A program made the translations under genes and the position numbers. A stretch of DNA of 38,253 nt, taken from the IMG/VR virus record IMGVR_UViG_3300031269_000038, positions 1-38,253 of that record, one strand, 5' to 3'. How positions within the stretch are numbered: the first letter of the stretch is position 1; the number at the start of each line of letters is the position of its first letter. Under the pieces are notes generated by a model, which searched no databases, had not been told where the DNA came from, and saw only the letters and a list, made by a program, of their open reading frames with translations. Positions 38,222 to 38,253 of the stretch are shown here, one piece after another. Source of the DNA: a virus.

Positions 38222-38253
38222 TTGTCTTTTCTGATTTTTCTAACATTTAAATA
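38127..38253. repeat. Terminal direct repeat, right copy (circular-contig overlap)
   Basis: It is identical to 1-127; see the left copy. One of the two should be removed to obtain the 38,126-base circle. Confidence 0.95.

Overview
This window is a complete, circularly assembled genome of a small tailed phage. The last 127 bases repeat the first 127 exactly, so the unique genome is 38,126 bp. The virion genes match the T7-like podovirus plan: 12-stranded-type head-tail connector portal, scaffold, HK97-fold capsid, tail tubular proteins A and B, three internal (ejection) proteins, and a fibre with a T7 gp17-like N-terminus. A complete spanin pair implies a Gram-negative host, most likely a proteobacterium. 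The host genus cannot be read from the sequence. The DNA is rather AT-rich. There is no integrase, no recognisable CI-like repressor system, no phage RNA polymerase and no DNA polymerase. The phage is therefore probably lytic and relies on host RNA and DNA polymerases.

The genome has two opposed arms. A 657-bp gene-free control region (19872-20528) separates the late genes, all on the minus strand, from the early genes, all on the plus strand. The two arms converge at 34.92 kb with only four bases between the stop codons. Going leftwards from the control region, the late arm runs through a small terminase-like gene, an unknown gene, the large terminase, an acetyltransferase, a small charged protein, portal, a Bbp19-like protein, scaffold, capsid, a putative decoration protein, tail tubular A, tail tubular B, a GNAT-like protein, three internal virion proteins, a small virion-type protein, the tail fibre and a set of small membrane proteins. 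It then crosses the contig ends to a holin candidate, an M15 endolysin, overlapping Rz/Rz1 spanins and three tail-spike-type genes. Most neighbours overlap as ATGA, TAATG or by 8-16 bases, so they are probably translated as coupled units.

The early arm starts with a run of small unknown genes and a strong terminator. A replication and recombination block follows: Toprim/VirE primase-helicase, DECH-box helicase, VRR-NUC nuclease, YqaJ exonuclease with an uncharacterised partner, a small XRE regulator and SSB. Next come an HTH-metallophosphoesterase fusion, a second terminator and promoter, and an accessory segment of small genes. That segment includes two related winged-helix proteins around a pentapeptide-repeat protein, an ASCH-domain protein, a mini zinc-finger protein and membrane peptides.

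The most interesting non-coding signals are these: a compact three-way-junction RNA candidate with loop-loop complementarity just before the ASCH gene (32574-32639); a structured leader before the capsid gene (14052-14131); nested inverted repeats and helically phased GTGCG iterons in the divergent control region; twin palindromes between the first terminase genes; and repeated translation-start cassettes that bracket accessory genes. The early DECH helicase also appears to begin upstream of any ATG, GTG or TTG codon.
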